In this document: in pieces, positions 45,630-55,463 of the stretch
Layout: the number at the start of each line of letters is the position of its first letter
How positions within the stretch are numbered: the stretch's first letter is position 1
Assembly (NCBI GenBank): GCA_963823675.1
Contig: CAWGMT010000013.1
Location: 1,116,001 to 1,180,000, forward strand
Source of the DNA: CAWGMT01 sp963823675
GTDB lineage: Bacteria; Planctomycetota; Planctomycetia; Isosphaerales; Isosphaeraceae
Length of the DNA: 64,000 bases
Direction of reading: 5' to 3'
Translations under genes and position numbers: made by a program
The notes under the pieces: generated by a model
The model's input: the letters and a program-made list of their open reading frames with translations, nothing else
Database searches by the model: none
Told to the model about the DNA's origin: nothing

Positions 45630-45979
45630 GTCGGCTTACTCAGCCGGCCGGGTAAGCTGCCGGCAGCCGCTACCAACCGATCCACAAATCATACACTGGA
45701 CGCAGCAAGCTCTCAAATGTGCATCGAGTGGATCAATCCCTGGGGGTTCACACCCCAGGCTCCATGCTGTCGCCCCGGTCCGGGGGCTCCGATACGGCAC
45801 CGATGCACCGATGGTTACGCGACCGCCGCGCTTGCAGCGAGTCGATCTAACCCGAAATAATAAAAAGGGCTGTCGCGCGAATAGCGGATGCCCCTTGGGC
45901 GCAAAACCGGCCGCGCTCGCCTGCTGCACGAATTGCCGCGGCTGGCTCGACTCGCGTGCGCTCGCCATGAGGATCGTCG
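45630..45979. other. Divergent intergenic region
   Basis: 350 bp between the giant retroelement target gene and the ABC locus, which are transcribed away from each other. It must contain both promoters. No gene and no confident promoter seen. Confidence 0.5.
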
Positions 45980-46891
45980 ATGCTGATCGAGCTGGATAAG
46001 GTCACAAAGACATACGGAAAAGTGGTCGCGCTGCAAGACTTGTCAGTGACTCTCCCGCTCGGAGCCACCGGCCTGCTCGGCCCGAACGGGGCCGGCAAGA
46101 CGACGATGATCCGGACGCTCTTGGGGCTGATCCGGATCGACTCGGGCGACGGGCGGGTACTGGGAATGGACATCCGCCGGCAGCGGCTGGCGATTCGCCA
46201 GGCGGTGGGATTGGTGCCCGAGGACGAGTGTCTCTTCCCGGGCTTGATCGGGATTGAATTCGTCGCCTACGCGGGAGAGCTGGTCGGAATGCAGTCCCGC
46301 GACGCCTTGCGGCGGGCCCACGAAGTGCTCAACTACGTCGGGCTCGGCGAGGCGCGATACCGCCGGGTCGAGTCCTATTCCACGGGCATGAAGCAACGGC
46401 TCAAGATCGCAGGGGCATTGGTGCACGACCCCCGGCTGCTGATCCTCGACGAGCCCACCAACGGCATGGACCCGGCTGGCCGCAACGACGTCCTGGAATT
46501 GACCCACGACCTGGGCCATAACAAGGGAATGAGCTTGCTCTTCTCGAGCCACCTGCTCCCCGACGTCGAAGCGGTCTGCGACCATGTGATGGTTCTGGGC
46601 CGTGGGCGGTTGCTGGCATGCGGGCGGATCGACGTGCTCAAAGAGCCCCATGACCTGCAATTCGAGCTTCGAGTCAAGGGCGATCCGGGTTCCTTCGCCG
46701 CAGCGCTGGCGGCGCACGGCATCCTGGCGGAGCCGGGCGACGATCACCTGCTTGTACGCTTGCCGCCCTCGGCCACGGGCCAGGTCGTGTGGCAGACTGC
46801 GCTCGAGGCGGGCGAACAGATCCGTTCGCTCCGTCCCCGGCGCAGCACGCTCGAGGAGGTTTTTCTCGAAGCACTTGCGGAAAAAAACTGA
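45980..46891 (+). CDS. ABC transporter ATP-binding protein
   Basis: The 303-residue ATPase has Walker A GPNGAGKTT, signature YSTGMKQRLKIAGAL, Walker B LLILDEPTNGMDP and the switch His in LFSSHLLPD. It resembles drug/lipid export ATPases of the CcmA/NatA group. Its stop overlaps the start of the downstream permease (TGATG). A roughly 70-residue C-terminal extension follows the nucleotide-binding domain, as in that group. It works with the permease that follows. Confidence 0.92.
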   Translation: MLIELDKVTKTYGKVVALQDLSVTLPLGATGLLGPNGAGKTTMIRTLLGLIRIDSGDGRVLGMDIRRQRLAIRQAVGLVPEDECLFPGLIGIEFVAYAGELVGMQSRDALRRAHEVLNYVGLGEARYRRVESYSTGMKQRLKIAGALVHDPRLLILDEPTNGMDPAGRNDVLELTHDLGHNKGMSLLFSSHLLPDVEAVCDHVMVLGRGRLLACGRIDVLKEPHDLQFELRVKGDPGSFAAALAAHGILAEPGDDHLLVRLPPSATGQVVWQTALEAGEQIRSLRPRRSTLEEVFLEALAEKN

Positions 46892-47992
46892 TGCCGATCT
46901 TCGATCAGGGATATCAACACTGGCAGGGCGCGCTCAACAGTCAAGCGTGGCGCTGGCTGCCGATCACGCTCCAGGGGGTTCGCGCAGCTCAAGAACCGCT
47001 GGGTGCGCTTGGGCGTGCTGGCGGCCCTGGCGCCGGCGCTTCTGCTTGCGGTTTTTCTGGCTGTCTGGAGTCTCTTCGAGAAAAACTCGAGTCTGCTGAC
47101 TCCATTCTTGTTCTTCTTTCAAAACCTGCCGCCAGAGCTCAGGGCTGGACCAAAGGGCTATCGCACGGTCATCTGGACCCTGGCATTCCGGCAGTTCTTC
47201 GGCATCCAGCTCTTCTTTTCGATGATACTCGTGCTTCTGATCGGCCCCGATCTGATCAGCCAGGACCTGAGGTTCAACGCAATCCCGCTTTATCTCTCCC
47301 GGCCGGTCCGGCGGTTCGAGTACTTCCTGGGCAAGCTGGGCGTGATCGCCGCCTACCTGTCGGTCGTCACGATCGTGCCGGTGCTCGTGGCCTTTGCGCT
47401 GGGATTTGGCTTCGGTCTCGACGTGTCCGTGTTCCGCGATACGGCGCGGCTCTTGTGCGCCTCGATCGCCTTCGGGGCCATTGTCGTGGTTTCGGCGGGT
47501 TTGTTGATGCTGGCCCTCTCGTCGTTGTCGCGGAACTCGCGCTACGTGGGGGCGATGTGGCTGGGCCTCTGGCTTGTCGGCGACTTCGCGTCGGGCATCC
47601 TGGTCAGGACCGTCCGGGCCGACTGGTGCCCGCTGGTTTCTTACACGGAAAACCTGAACCGGGTTCGTGATGCCCTGATCGACGCCGACACGGCCTGGAA
47701 GCAGGTGACGAACGTCTTTGGCGGGGGCCGGCAGGGGCCCGACGGATCGCCGGCGGCCGCCCCTTCTGGCCGCGGACGGCGGCTGGGTCCCGGGATATTG
47801 ATGCTGCCTCGTGCGCGACCGCGACCGCCGGACTCCGGAGTCGGGCGACCGCCGGCGCAACGGCAGCGCAGGCCCGCTCTCGCCCCCGCCGAGTATCCCT
47901 GGCAATGGTCGGCCGGCGTCCTGGCGGCTCTGGCCGCGCTTTCGTGTGCGATCTTGACAACGCGGGTTCGCAGTCTTGACCGGCTGCGATGA
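46891..47992 (+). CDS. ABC-2 type permease (one frame change)
   Basis: The ATG at 46891 opens MPIFDQGYQHWQGALNSQAW. At a G5 run (about 46976-46980) the frame changes; with four G it would read through as ITLQGFAQLKNRWVRLG. The rest is a six-helix ABC-2-type permease (for example FGIQLFFSMILVLLIGPDLI and ASIAFGAIVVVSAGLLMLAL). A Pro/Arg-rich loop (about 47730-47880) precedes the last helix. It is partner to the upstream ATPase and is followed 13 bp later by a second ATPase gene. Confidence 0.78.
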
Positions 47993-48005
47993 TCGGAAAG
48001 CTCCC

Positions 48006-48938
48006 ATGAGTCAGCCAGTCATCGACTTCGATTCGGTCTCCAAGTGGTATGGCCATGTGATCGGGCTCAACAACCTATCGTTGCAGCTCGCATCCGGCGT
48101 GACAGGGCTCCTGGGACCCAATGGCTCGGGGAAGAGCACGCTCTTGCAGTTGGCCACCGGGCAGCTACGGCCGAGTCAGGGAAATCTGCGGATTCTGGGC
48201 GTCCGCCCGTGGAACAACCCGCCGCTCTACCGGGCGATCGGCCTCTGTCCCGAGCAGGATGCGTTCTTCGAGTGGATGACGGGCCGGGAGTTTCTGACCA
48301 ACTGCGCGCTTCTGGGCGGCCTCGGGCGCCGGCGGTCGCGCGAGGCGGCGGAGCGTGCGCTGGAAACGGTTCGAATGACCGAGCATGCCGGCCGGCCGAT
48401 GCGGGGCTACTCCAAGGGAATGCGGCAGCGAACCAAGCTGGCCGCGGCCATGGTCCATGATCCGCAGGTGCTGTTTCTCGATGAGCCGCTTTCAGGCACC
48501 GATCCGGTGGCGCGGCGCGAGCTCATCGACCTCATCGTCACCTGGGGCCGCGAGGGGAAGACGGTGTTATTCGCCAGCCACATTTTTCACGAGGTCCAGG
48601 CAGTGACCCGCAACATCGTGCTCCTCAACCGGGGGCGGCTGGTCGCCGTCGGCGACGTGCGTCAAATCCGCGACTTGATCGACACCCACCCTCATCGGAT
48701 CGTCCTGCGGTCGCCCAATGCGCGGGCGCTCGCCGCCAAGCTGGTTCAGGCCGAGGATGTCGTGGGCGTCGAGTTCCGCCGCGCTGACGGTTCGATCGTG
48801 GTCGAGACCCGGCTGCCGGATCAGTTCTACGGCCGGTTGCCGCGCCTCGCCCTCGAGCCCGAAACGCCGGTTGAGGAGATCTATTCCGACGACGACAACA
48901 TGGAAGCCGTCTTCAAGTATCTGGTCAATCCATCATGA
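48006..48938 (+). CDS. ABC transporter ATP-binding protein
   Basis: The 310-residue ATPase has Walker A GPNGSGKST, signature YSKGMRQRTKLAAAM, Walker B VLFLDEPLSGTDP and switch His in LFASHIFHE. It starts at MSQPVIDFDSVSKWYG after a GGAAAG site. It overlaps the downstream permease by four bases (ATGA). With the first pair, the locus encodes two ATPases and two permeases, possibly one heterodimeric exporter or two related ones. Confidence 0.92.
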   Translation: MSQPVIDFDSVSKWYGHVIGLNNLSLQLASGVTGLLGPNGSGKSTLLQLATGQLRPSQGNLRILGVRPWNNPPLYRAIGLCPEQDAFFEWMTGREFLTNCALLGGLGRRRSREAAERALETVRMTEHAGRPMRGYSKGMRQRTKLAAAMVHDPQVLFLDEPLSGTDPVARRELIDLIVTWGREGKTVLFASHIFHEVQAVTRNIVLLNRGRLVAVGDVRQIRDLIDTHPHRIVLRSPNARALAAKLVQAEDVVGVEFRRADGSIVVETRLPDQFYGRLPRLALEPETPVEEIYSDDDNMEAVFKYLVNPS

Positions 48939-49726
48939 CGAAACTGTCCGCCCTCCTGACCGTCGTGCGGATCACGGTCGCGCGGCAGAGCCGGGGAGGC
49001 CGGCTGCTCGTCATCGCCGCGCTCTTCTGCCTGCCGGTCGTCATGGCGATCCTGACTCGGCGGTTTCAGGTCCCTTATCATGCGGACCAGGCCGAGCAGA
49101 TGTTGATCTTCGGCTTGATCTTCCAGGCCTTGATCCCTTTGACGGCTTTGATTTTCGCCTCGGGAATGGTCCAGGACGACGTCGAGGAGCAGACCTTGAC
49201 GTACCTCCTGGTGCGGCCGATCCCGCGCTGGTTGATCTATTTCTGCAAACTGGCGGCCACATTCCTGGTGGCGCTCCTGCGCGGCGTGATCTTCACGACC
49301 GCGACTCTGGTGTTGATCTACTGGGGTGACCCCGCGCTCTGGAAGACGGTGGTTCCCGGCCGGGTGTTGGTGACCGCGGCCCTTCTGGCCTTGAGTCTCC
49401 TGGCCTACGTCACGATCTTTGGCTTTTTGAGCCTCTGGGTGCGCCGGACTCTGGTGGTGGGTGCGATTTACATCGTCCTCTTCGAGGGGGTGCTCGCCAA
49501 CATTGATTTCGTTTTTCGATATGCCACGGTGATGTACTTCATCCGGGTCTTGAGCGTGAGATGGCTCGACCTCGCGGGCACGGATTGGTCGATCGATCCG
49601 ACCGTGGTGCCCGAGGCTTCGACCTGCTTGATCACGCTGCTCTCAACCAGTGCCGTCTTTGCCATCCTGGGGGCTATGACGTTCACTCTCCGCGAATTTC
49701 GGGTCAAGACGCCGGAGGGGAGTTGA
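48935..49726 (+). CDS. ABC-2 type permease
   Basis: The 263-residue protein has about six transmembrane helices (LLVIAALFCLPVVMAILTRR; QALIPLTALIFASGMVQDDV; ATFLVALLRGVIFTTATLVL). The GMVQDDVEEQTLTYLLVRPI stretch between helices 2 and 3 is typical of ABC-2 permeases. It is translationally coupled to the preceding ATPase and closes the ABC locus. Confidence 0.88.
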   Translation: MTKLSALLTVVRITVARQSRGGRLLVIAALFCLPVVMAILTRRFQVPYHADQAEQMLIFGLIFQALIPLTALIFASGMVQDDVEEQTLTYLLVRPIPRWLIYFCKLAATFLVALLRGVIFTTATLVLIYWGDPALWKTVVPGRVLVTAALLALSLLAYVTIFGFLSLWVRRTLVVGAIYIVLFEGVLANIDFVFRYATVMYFIRVLSVRWLDLAGTDWSIDPTVVPEASTCLITLLSTSAVFAILGAMTFTLREFRVKTPEGS

Positions 49727-49909
49727 GAGAGTTTGGGCTGATTTTCGCCGCCGCTTGACGAGACCGACTGAGCCCGATCCGGGTCAGCGAGTGAAGCGGT
49801 GGGGAGCTGCGCGGTAGTACGAGCGTGCGGCCGTACCATCGGTGTGGGAGTCGGTTGAAGAATGAAACTCGATTTGCCGCCGCGCAGCGGAATTGTTATC
49901 AGTACATCC

Positions 49910-50140
49910 ATGATTAAGCCGGAACAACTGGTGGGGGACGAATGGGCCGAGTGGTATCGACTTACGCCGATGGAGCGTTGGCTTGAGAGCGAGAAACTCT
50001 GGCAAACGTATCTCGCCCTCGGAGGCTCTCTTGATCCCGAACCCGATACGCAAAGTCCTTTCTTCGATGCGAGTGCGACGGGTCAAGGCGCTGCTCATGG
50101 GCGGGCAGGCCTGCGTGTTCTACGGCGCGGCCGAGTTTAG
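49910..50140 (+). CDS. Small partner protein of a nucleotidyltransferase
   Basis: A product of about 77 residues (MIKPEQLVGDEWAEWYRLTP, then WQTYLALGGSLDPEPDTQSP). I recognise this as the conserved small gene that precedes nucleotidyltransferase genes of the type found next to it. Its 3' end overlaps the next gene by 74 bp. The pair resembles toxin-antitoxin modules, but which partner is toxic cannot be told from the sequence. An ATG at 49862 would lengthen it by 16 residues. Confidence 0.6.
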   Translation: MIKPEQLVGDEWAEWYRLTPMERWLESEKLWQTYLALGGSLDPEPDTQSPFFDASATGQGAAHGRAGLRVLRRGRV

Positions 50141-50774
50141 CCGCGATACGGACTTCGCCATCCTTGCCGATGCCGCGAACCTGACGAGGTTGCGTGCAGC
50201 GCTCGCCGATTTACAGGCCGAGCCAATTGCCGTTCCACCATTTGAATTGAAATATCTCCGGCGCGGTCACGCCGTCCATTTTCGCTGCCAGCATCCCGAA
50301 GCCTTTCAAATGCGCGTGGACGTGATGTCTAAAATGCGCGGCGTCGATTCCTTCAGCAAACTCTGGAGACGCCGCACGACCATTACATTCCCGGAAGGAA
50401 TGACGTGCGACTTGCTTTCGCTGCCCGATCTGGTGCAGGCCAAGAAGACGCAGCGGGACAAGGACTGGCCGATGATCCGGCGGCTGGTGGAGGCGCACTA
50501 CTTTGCAAACAACCTGAAGCCACGTCCTGCCCACATCAAATTCTGGCTCATGGAGCTCCGCACGCCCGAGTTGCTGCTGGAAATCGCGCAGTCTCATACG
50601 CTCCTCGCCCAAGGTCTCGCCGCCAAGCGGCCATTGCTACAGCAGGCCGCTCTCGGTGAGCTCGCACAACTCGAGGCCGCGCTGGCCGCCGAAGAGAACG
50701 GTTTACGAGCGCAAGACAAAGCCTACTGGCTTCCCCTCCGCCAGGAACTGGAACGATTGAGACACTCAAAATGA
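50067..50774 (+). CDS. Nucleotidyltransferase-fold protein (AbiEii/MNT-like)
   Basis: From the ATG at 50067 the 235-residue product shows the nucleotidyltransferase opening LLMGGQACVFYGAAEFSRDT with the GG...(D/S)xD pattern (RDTDFAI). Then MRVDVMSKMRGVD supplies a third acidic residue, followed by a helical C-terminal half. Such stand-alone transferases are frequent toxins that modify tRNA or proteins. A longer reading from 49983 is possible but only overlaps the upstream gene further. Confidence 0.7.
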   Translation: MRVRRVKALLMGGQACVFYGAAEFSRDTDFAILADAANLTRLRAALADLQAEPIAVPPFELKYLRRGHAVHFRCQHPEAFQMRVDVMSKMRGVDSFSKLWRRRTTITFPEGMTCDLLSLPDLVQAKKTQRDKDWPMIRRLVEAHYFANNLKPRPAHIKFWLMELRTPELLLEIAQSHTLLAQGLAAKRPLLQQAALGELAQLEAALAAEENGLRAQDKAYWLPLRQELERLRHSK

Positions 50775-50899
50775 CAACCTGCCCGGCCTGCGCGACGGAA
50801 AACGCCGAAACTTGTCGCAATCGCTTGGGCTGCGCTGCGCCACTGCACGCGGGGTCGATGACGGCCGACTTCACGGCCGGGAAAAACAAAAAGTTCTAA
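50771..50899 (+). CDS. Possible small zinc-ribbon protein or fragment
   Basis: A 42-codon frame begins in ATGA overlap with the preceding gene and reads MTTCPACATENAETCRNRLG, a CxxC plus a later CxxxxxC. It looks like the first zinc knuckle of a longer protein that stops early. Weak evidence. Confidence 0.25.
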   Translation: MTTCPACATENAETCRNRLGCAAPLHAGSMTADFTAGKNKKF

Positions 50900-50928
50900 C
50901 GGTGTCTTGTCGCCCCGACTCGACGACG

Positions 50929-50962
50929 AACAGCTCGCCGCAGCGGCTTGCGGCGAGCTGTT
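50929..50962. terminator. Strong 14-bp hairpin between nucleotidyltransferase and TIR genes
   Basis: Perfect arms AACAGCTCGCCGCA and TGCGGCGAGCTGTT with a six-base loop. No long T tract follows in either direction, so it is either a Rho-independent-like terminator without tract or a small palindromic element. Confidence 0.5.
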
Positions 50963-51088
50963 TGCGACCAAGGGCCAAAGCGGTATCATGAATTGAGATG
51001 GTGCAAATCGCCCCACGCAGCGTGCACGTACCAATCAACGATTCGTCAAACCCCCCGGACGGACAGGACGGCAAGCCAGGTCAACATC

Positions 51089-53831
51089 ATGCCCAGCGCG
51101 TTCATCAGCCACAGCAGCCCGGATGACGGTTATGTTGCCGAACTGGAATCGTTAGTTCGAGCCATGGGCTATACCGAAGTCTTCAATGACTGTCGCTCGG
51201 TCAAACCAGACGAGCAGTTTTGGCAAGAAATTGTCGAGGGGATCACTGCGTGCGATACGTTCATGGTGGTCATCACCACGGCGTCGATGAAATCCGCATG
51301 GGTCGAGCGCGAGGTGGACCTGGCGCGCCAACTGAGCAAAACGGTGGTGCCGATCTGGATCGAGGAGTGCAAGCTCCCTGCAACGTTTGCCGATCGGGAC
51401 GTGATCGATTTTCGGCCCAGGAATCGAATCCACGGACGTAAGGTCGCTCCCTCGCGCATCCTTCGGCATTCACCGGCGAAGCTCTTCGGCCGAGAGAAGT
51501 GGCTCAACGACCTCGATGCGGCCTGGGCGAAGCCGGCGCTCCATGTCTACTCGCTGGTCGCCTGGGGCGGCGTCGGCAAGACGTCGCTCGTGGCGCACTG
51601 GGTCAGCCAGCGGATGGCGGCCAAGGGCTGGCCGGGCGTCGAACGCTACTTCGATTGGTCCTTCTACAGCCAGGGGACCGGCGAATCACGGCAAACTTCG
51701 TCCGACCTGTTCATTCAGGACGCGCTCCGGTTCTTCGACGACTCCGACCCCACCAAGGGCAGCCCGTGGGAGCGCGGCGAACGGCTGGCAGGGCTCGTCC
51801 GCCGGCATCGCACGCTGCTCATACTCGACGGCATCGAGCCGTTGCAATATCCGCTCAACGACCCGCAGGCTGGTCGGCTCAAGGATCAGGCCTTGGAAGC
51901 GCTCTTGCAAGGTCTGGCCGCTGACAACCCCGGCCTGTGCCTCGTCACCACCCGCGAGCACCTCAAGAACATCGAGAACCAGGCGACGACCGAGGAGCAG
52001 AAGCTCGACAAGCTTGTGAAGGAGGCGGCGATCGACCTTTTGCGCCACCTCCAGATCGTCGGCACGGAAGCCGAGATGGAGGCGGCTTGGAAAGACGCCG
52101 GCGGGCACGCGCTGACCTTGCAATTACTCGGCCGGTTCCTTGCCGACGCACACGGCGGCGATATCCGTCATTACAAGGAGGTGAAGTTCGAGGAGGCGGA
52201 CAAAGAGCGGCAGGGCCGCTCGGCGTTCAAGGTGATGATCGCCTACGAGCGCTGGCTCCAGTCGGCCGGGCCGGAGCGGCAGCGCGAGCTCGCGCTCTGG
52301 CGGCTCACCGGCCTCTTCGACCGGCCGGTGTCCCGCGATTGCCTGCAAGCCCTGCGCCGAGCCGGCGATTCCCGGCCTGACCGACACGCTGGTGAAACTG
52401 AAAGACACGCAGTGGAACATCGCGCTCAAGCGGCTTGGCGAAGTCGATCTCCTGACCGTGACGCGGGACGCCATCGACGCCCATCCGCTGATCCGCGAAT
52501 ACTTAGCCAAGCAACTTCGCGACACGCAGCCCGCCGCGTTTCAGGCCGCTCACTCGCGGGTGTTCGATCACTTATGCGCGGCGACGCCGGCCCGTCCCGA
52601 TACACTCGACGGCCTGCAACCGCTCTACCAGGCCGTCGTCCACGGCTGCCTCGCCGGGCGACAGCAGGAGGCGTGCGAGAAGGTGTATCGCGACCGCATC
52701 CTGCGGGGCACGGGGAGTGGTGGTTTTTACAGCACGAAGAAACTCGGGGCGATCGGGGCCGATCTCGCCGCGGTGGCGGCGTTCTTCAACGAGCCCTGGA
52801 GGCGCGTCTCCGCGAATCTCATCGAAGCCGCCCAGGCTTGGCTCCTCAACGACGCTGCAACTCGCCTCCGTGCCCTCGGCCGTTTGACCGAGGCGCTGCA
52901 ACCGATGTGCGCCGGCCTGGAGATGTGCGTTCAGCGGAAGAACTGGAGGGAAGCGGCGATCCGTGCCAGCAACCTCAGCGAGCTTGAGGTGACGCTGGGC
53001 CGGTTGACAGACGCCGTGGCCGATGCCCGCCAATCGATCACCCACGCCGACCAGAGCGGGGATGCGTTCTGGCGAATGGCCACCCGCACCACGGCGGCGG
53101 ATGCCTTGCACCAGTTCGGCCGGCACGCCGAAGCCGGCACGCTCTTCGTCGAAGCCGAGCGGATGCAGAAGGAAGACCAGCCCCAGTTCGACCTGCTTTA
53201 CTCGCTGCAAGGCTTCCAGTACTGCGACTGGCTCCTGGCCCCTGCCGAACGCGCCGCCTGGCAGGCCCTCCTCGGTGGCCTAGGCTCCCAGTCTGTGATG
53301 GACAAGCGTGGCGAAGAGGGCCCGACTGTGATTTGCGCTGAAGTCGAACGACGAGCAGACACCGTTTTTGAGTGGCGACGTGGCCCGATCTGGAACCCCG
53401 ACGCCGACCCCATCCTCGACATCGCCCTCGATCACCTGACGCTGGCTCGCGTCGGGTTGGTTCGGGTGATTCTGTCCCACCCGCTGCCGCAGCCGGCGCT
53501 CGACCTGCCGCACGTCGCCGCCGCCGTCAACGGCCTCCGCAACGCGGGCGCGGCCCACAGGCTTCCGCTGGGCCTGCTCACCGCCGCTCTGTATCACTTC
53601 GTCCGCGGCGATGTCGCGTCGGCCCGCGCGGCCCTCGACCAGGCCCGCGAGATCGCCGAGCGCGGTCCGATGCCGCTCTACCTGGCCGACATCCATCTCC
53701 ACCGCGCCCGCCTCTTCCGCGACCAGGCCGAGCTCGCCAAGGCCCGCGACCTCATCGAAAAGCACGGCTACGGGCGACGCAAAGAGGAGCTGGAAGATGC
53801 CGAATCAGCCGCCAGGAACTGGCCCGCGTAA
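51089..53831 (+). CDS. TIR-STAND NTPase-TPR protein (one frame change)
   Basis: The protein opens MPSAFISHSSPDDGYVAELE, a TIR domain (about 1-115) with a candidate catalytic Glu in SAWVEREVDLA. An NB-ARC/STAND ATPase follows with Walker A AWGGVGKTS (about 158-166) and Walker B TLLILDGIE. Near 52360 one extra base breaks the frame; correcting it joins ALRRA to IPGLTDTLVKLKDTQWNIAL, and then about 450 residues of TPR-like helices. This architecture matches bacterial antiphage STAND sensors, in which the helical end detects the invader and the TIR domain degrades NAD. As sequenced it is split in two. Confidence 0.8.
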
Positions 53832-54236
53832 AGAGAGACCATTTATTCGTTGTACCCCAGCGGGCCATGAATGCGGACGAGCGGCGCAGCCGGATAATCA
53901 AACGCCGGCATCTTGCTTAATGCCCCTTTTTGCAGGGCGCATCAGTTTCTCGTACGAGTTCTGACGGAGCGAGCTCGCTCCGAGGAACGATTCGCGACGC
54001 CTCTCCCTTTGCGCATTTCGCCGATCACGAGCCTCGCGAGCTTTCGTTGGGCCAGGCAATTAGTCCTGCTGCACGCCGGGCCAGGCCGTCAACATCGAGC
54101 CTCCCAAGAACGCACCTGATTGGCAAGCGACGCAACAGCGCCTCAGCGGCAAGGGCTATCCACTTTTCCTATCCGCAAATCGCTACAATGGGCGGGAGGA
54201 ACATCGAGCGGCAACGTCAATTCGCGCGGGGGAGCC
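53832..54236. other. Intergenic stretch with a perfect palindrome
   Basis: No gene seen. Positions 53965-53982 form a perfect 18-bp palindrome (CGGAGCGAG/CTCGCTCCG). The stretch separates the TIR-STAND gene from a DUF3775 gene. Confidence 0.5.
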
Positions 54237-54656
54237 ATGAAACTTTCACAAACTGCTACAAAAGTCATCGACCTCGCGGCAGCGATCCGCGACTATTGGA
54301 ACACTGAACTTCCGAAGCGGCATTCTAACTACCCCATTGTATCTCCGGGGGAAGACTCCGGGCCTCCGCCGCCGGAAGAAGCCGAATTGAGGACTTTCCT
54401 TGAAACGCTCCCGGACGAGGAAATCTACAAACTAGTTCTCCTCAAGTGCCTGGGGCGCGGCGATTTTAGTGCGGAGGACTTGCCGATGCACTACAGAACG
54501 ATAAAAGACAGGTTCCGCAAGCGAGAACGCGCAATCTCGCAGATGGAGGGGAAGGCAGCATTAGCTGACTATTTGGCGGATGGAATTGCTGAGTTGAAGC
54601 GGACAGGGATGGACATCGACGAACTGATGCTTGCGCCGGTTAAGTCCGGCATTTAG
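54237..54656 (+). CDS. DUF3775-like protein
   Basis: The 139-residue product starts MKLSQTATKVIDLAAAIRDY after a GGGGGAG site. It contains a LPDEEIYKLVLLKCLGRGDF stretch and a C-terminal helix ending DELMLAPVKSG, resembling DUF3775 proteins. Their function is unknown. It lies 28 bp upstream of a HEPN-domain gene and may be its partner, although HEPN partners are usually shorter. Confidence 0.6.
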   Translation: MKLSQTATKVIDLAAAIRDYWNTELPKRHSNYPIVSPGEDSGPPPPEEAELRTFLETLPDEEIYKLVLLKCLGRGDFSAEDLPMHYRTIKDRFRKRERAISQMEGKAALADYLADGIAELKRTGMDIDELMLAPVKSGI

Positions 54657-54684
54657 AGCCCCGTTCCGCTAAACACAGGTTCGC

Positions 54685-55299
54685 GTGAACGGATTTCATA
54701 TGTTCGTTCCCAGGGAGCCCCTATTGCCGTCAAACGCATTTACTGTTCACCTGGAGCAATTGCTACTCGATGCGGTAGAACTGGATGATGCGCACACGGA
54801 ACTCAGGACCGGGAATCCCGGACGGCAGTACGGGCTCGCCTCGTTGAACCGCGCGATCGTCGTCATGAGTGTCTCCGCGTGGGAGTCCTATGTTGAGGAA
54901 CTCATGCGCGAATCGCTACTCGCACTCCGTCCACCTGGCCCGCCATTCGCCGCGCCCTGGCCGGCACTGGATACTTACGTGACCGGACAACTTGGACGCT
55001 TTCATACCCCAAGCCAACACAACGTCGAGCAATTGATTCGTAACTGCTTGGGCCTGAATGATGTGCATTTAATGTGGACGTGGCAGAACTGCACGTCGGC
55101 ACAGGCAGTTCAGCGACTAGAAGATGCGATGGTTTATCGCCATCAGATCGCCCACGGCGTCAATCCACGCCCCGTTATTCACAACTATTACTCAAGCCAA
55201 TTGCCGAGTTTTTTCCGGCGGCTGGCGCGCTGTACGGACCTTGCCGTCCGCGACCACATGGTGGGCGATCATGGTCTCGCGAATCCATGGCCCATTTGA
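54685..55299 (+). CDS. RiboL-PSP-HEPN-like protein (putative RNase)
   Basis: The 204-residue, mostly helical protein carries the HEPN signature R-x4-H in MVYRHQIAHGVN (Arg152, His157). It also has the upstream VMSVSAWESYVEELMRESLL helix typical of RiboL-PSP-HEPN proteins. HEPN proteins of this kind are metal-independent RNases in toxin and antiphage systems. The GTG start at 54685 is tentative. Position next to a TIR-STAND gene supports a defence role, by inference. Confidence 0.7.
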   Translation: MNGFHMFVPREPLLPSNAFTVHLEQLLLDAVELDDAHTELRTGNPGRQYGLASLNRAIVVMSVSAWESYVEELMRESLLALRPPGPPFAAPWPALDTYVTGQLGRFHTPSQHNVEQLIRNCLGLNDVHLMWTWQNCTSAQAVQRLEDAMVYRHQIAHGVNPRPVIHNYYSSQLPSFFRRLARCTDLAVRDHMVGDHGLANPWPI

Positions 55300-55463
55300 A
55301 CGGCAGGCGACCATGCGGGCAATGCACCGAATTAGACTATTGCGCTCTACTGCAACGTGCGTCGGCGACGTCGAAGGGCATGTGGAACCGAATCGATCTC
55401 CCTAGATTTGACGAGGGCCGCGTGGCTTGACAGTCGGTTGGCTCATTCCGTCGGGGCCGGCAA

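Noticed and set aside
46043..46747. A 234-codon minus-strand frame opposite the ABC ATPase
   Set aside because: It is antisense to an ATPase with complete Walker and signature motifs.
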